NCBI GenBank assembly: GCA_031216755.1
Contig: JARUHG010000001.1
Span: forward strand, 1,642,002-1,706,001
Reading direction: 5' to 3'
DNA from: Lysobacter arvi
Lineage (GTDB): Bacteria; Pseudomonadota; Gammaproteobacteria; Xanthomonadales; Xanthomonadaceae
Length of the DNA stretch: 64,000 nt
Shown: positions 62,648 to 64,000 of the stretch, in pieces
How the letters are laid out: the number at the start of each line of letters is the position of its first letter
How positions within the stretch are numbered: position 1 is the stretch's first letter
The notes under the pieces: generated by a model
The model's input: only the letters and a program-made list of their open reading frames with translations
Databases searched by the model: none
What the model was told of the DNA's origin: nothing
Made by a program: the position numbers and the translations under genes

Positions 62648-63733
62648 TCAGTTCTGGACGTTGAGCTCCGTGCGACGGTTGGTTTCGCTCTTGCAGCCCG
62701 GGAACGCCTGGCCCTTGTCTTCCAGCGGACGGCTTTCGCCGTAGCCCATCGGACCGACCATGCGCGAGCGGTCGATGCCGTTGCTGGTCAGGTAGTCGTA
62801 CACGGCGCGGGCGCGACGCTCGGACAGCTTCTGGTTGTACGTGTCCTTGCCGCACTGGTCGGTGTGACCGGCGACTTCGACGCGCAGCTCCGGATGACGC
62901 TTCAGGATCTCGGTGGCTTCGGCCAGGATCGCGATCGCGTCCGGACGCAGCGTCGCCTTGTCGAAGTTGAAGTTCACGCCGCGCAGGTCGATCGAGACGT
63001 TCACCGCGCAACCATCCGGGCCGATCGTCTGGCCGGCGACCGAATTCGGGCACTTGTCCTCGCAGTTGTTGACGCCGTCGCCGTCGTCGTCGCGGTCGGC
63101 GCAGGTCGGTGCGACTTCCGGTGCGACCACTGCGGCCACGGCCGGCGCACCCAGCGGGATCACGACGCCGACCGAGGCCAGCACGTCGCCGAACCAGTCT
63201 TCCTGGCCCGCGTGCACGCTGCGATCGTCGAAGTCGGCGCGGTAGGCCAGTTCGGTGCGGATGGCGGCGCGCTTGCCGGCCAGGGCGCTCTGGATGCCGA
63301 CGCCGACCTTCGCAGCGACGTTGCCTTCCTCACGCTGCAGCAGCGTGGCCGGAACGCCTTCGCCCAGGAACTCTTCTTCCGAGCGCTGGTAGCCCACGCC
63401 CATCAGGACGTACGGCGCCCAGTTGCGGCCTTCGGCGTTGAAGAACCGGCGCGCGTCCAGCGAGATGCCGTACTGCGACCAGTTCATGTCCTGGTTGTCG
63501 TCGAAATTCGGGTTCTGGTAGTTCAGTTCGCCGTCGAGCGACCAGTTCTCGTTGAGGAACTTGCCCAGGCCCAGCGTGCCGAACGGCGCGTTGCGCGTGC
63601 CACGGTCGTTGTCCTGGATGTTCATGCCGGCCGAACCGGTCAGGTACCAGCGGTCGTCGGAAACCTGGGCGTTGGCCGCGTTGGCGAACGACAGGCCGAG
63701 CAGCACGGCGGTGCCGAATAGATGCTTCTTCAA
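62648..63733 (-). CDS. OmpA-family outer membrane protein with TSP3-like hinge
   Basis: 361 residues. Signal peptide ends ANAANAQVS. Residues about 25-205 form an eight-stranded barrel (aromatic-rich strands such as WSLDGELNYQNP). A calcium-binding thrombospondin type 3-like hinge, ADRDDDGDGVNNCEDKCPNS, follows. The OmpA C-terminal domain (about 245-361) binds peptidoglycan: VNFNFDKATLRPDAIAILAE, VEVAGHTDQCGKDTYNQKLS, ERRARAVYDYL. It anchors the outer membrane to the wall. A paralogue lies upstream on the same strand. Confidence 0.92.
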   Translation of the reverse strand: MKKHLFGTAVLLGLSFANAANAQVSDDRWYLTGSAGMNIQDNDRGTRNAPFGTLGLGKFLNENWSLDGELNYQNPNFDDNQDMNWSQYGISLDARRFFNAEGRNWAPYVLMGVGYQRSEEEFLGEGVPATLLQREEGNVAAKVGVGIQSALAGKRAAIRTELAYRADFDDRSVHAGQEDWFGDVLASVGVVIPLGAPAVAAVVAPEVAPTCADRDDDGDGVNNCEDKCPNSVAGQTIGPDGCAVNVSIDLRGVNFNFDKATLRPDAIAILAEATEILKRHPELRVEVAGHTDQCGKDTYNQKLSERRARAVYDYLTSNGIDRSRMVGPMGYGESRPLEDKGQAFPGCKSETNRRTELNVQN

Positions 63734-63888
63734 GGGTCACTCCTGCGCAAAAATGAAAGCAGCGGATCTTCAGGAAGGCGCGTGGCGCATTCGCAAAGCG
63801 CCGGAATGATAAGAAGTCGTTAGCCGCGCGTATCCGCGAAAGGTTCTCGCGCGGGAAGCAGGATCGTGCGAGCGCGCGAATCACGCGC

Positions 63889-63920
63889 AAAAAAGAAGCC
63901 CGGCGCGAGCCGGGCTTCTT
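63889..63920 (-). terminator. Terminator after the partial second OmpA gene
   Basis: Twelve-bp stem AAGAAGCCCGGC/GCCGGGCTTCTT with loop GCGA; on the minus strand it is followed by a run of T residues. Confidence 0.85.
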
Positions 63921-63958
63921 GGAGGTACCGCGGAGATCCGCGTGACCGTGCGTCGTCC

Positions 63959-64000
63959 TCAGTTCTGGACGTTCAGCTCGGTACGGCGGTTGATCTCGCT
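63959..64000 (-). CDS. C-terminal end of a second OmpA-family protein
   Basis: Only 13 codons and the stop lie in the window; they read SEINRRTELNVQN, against SETNRRTELNVQN at the end of the adjacent OmpA protein. The 3' end is at 63959 and the gene continues to the right. A terminator follows it, so the two paralogues have separate transcripts or partial read-through. Confidence 0.8.
   Translation of the reverse strand, partial: SEINRRTELNVQN

Overview
The window reads as the chromosome of a GC-rich gammaproteobacterium of the Lysobacter/Xanthomonas/Stenotrophomonas group. This rests on the very high GC content with dense coding on both strands, an L1-like subclass B3 metallo-beta-lactamase, paired S46 dipeptidyl-peptidases, an Ada-AlkA fusion protein, a ribosomal protein THX with a lysine/alanine tail, and the gene order folC - SPOR protein - cvpA - purF. 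No rRNA, tRNA, CRISPR array, integrase or transposase was found. Most genes look like ordinary core or near-core genes in short operons.

Layout. 1-6.1 kb: end of a DadA-like oxidoreductase, a DUF418 membrane protein, SlyD, two NlpC/P60 endopeptidases in tandem, a thioesterase and an FMN reductase. 6.1-12.1 kb: B3 beta-lactamase coupled to a NUDIX hydrolase, a lipoprotein, a GNAT enzyme coupled to a DAACS-family transporter with altered sodium-site residues, an alkaline phosphatase, then the only gene-free stretch above 300 bp, which is filled with repeats. 12.1-24.8 kb: a ClpP-like lipoprotein, alkyl sulfatase, sugar-dehydrogenase-like beta-propeller, a Tat-exported alpha/beta hydrolase divergent from an XRE regulator, dihaem cytochrome c, GNAT-MATE pair and a phosphotriesterase-like lactonase. 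24.8-38.2 kb: histidine catabolism (hutU, and divergent hutF/hutI with a downstream dipeptidase), a TetR regulator, an NPP phosphodiesterase, a methyltransferase and alkylation repair (ada/alkA fusion plus ogt). 38.2-44.1 kb: THX, then zinc homeostasis (MerC-like protein, ZnuD-like receptor with a Zur box between them, zur further on), separated by a MarR-MFS-cupin operon. 44-53 kb: gltX, lpxH, DUF455, rraB, purF, cvpA, SPOR protein, folC and a histidine phosphatase. 53.5-64 kb: two S46 peptidases, tdh-kbl threonine catabolism, two secreted proteins sharing a short conserved block around an rRNA pseudouridine synthase, and tandem OmpA proteins.

The observations I rate highest are: (1) a DAACS transporter in which two side chains of the conserved sodium site are replaced, one by lysine; (2) at least eight genes whose start codon lies exactly six bases after a TAnnnT-like -10 element with no Shine-Dalgarno sequence, suggesting widespread leaderless transcripts; (3) several clear operators (XRE four-half-site array, Zur box, MarR and TetR palindromes); and (4) a small, apparently uncharacterised secreted block duplicated on both sides of a pseudouridine synthase gene. 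I see no strong evidence for a wholly new defence or mobile system here.
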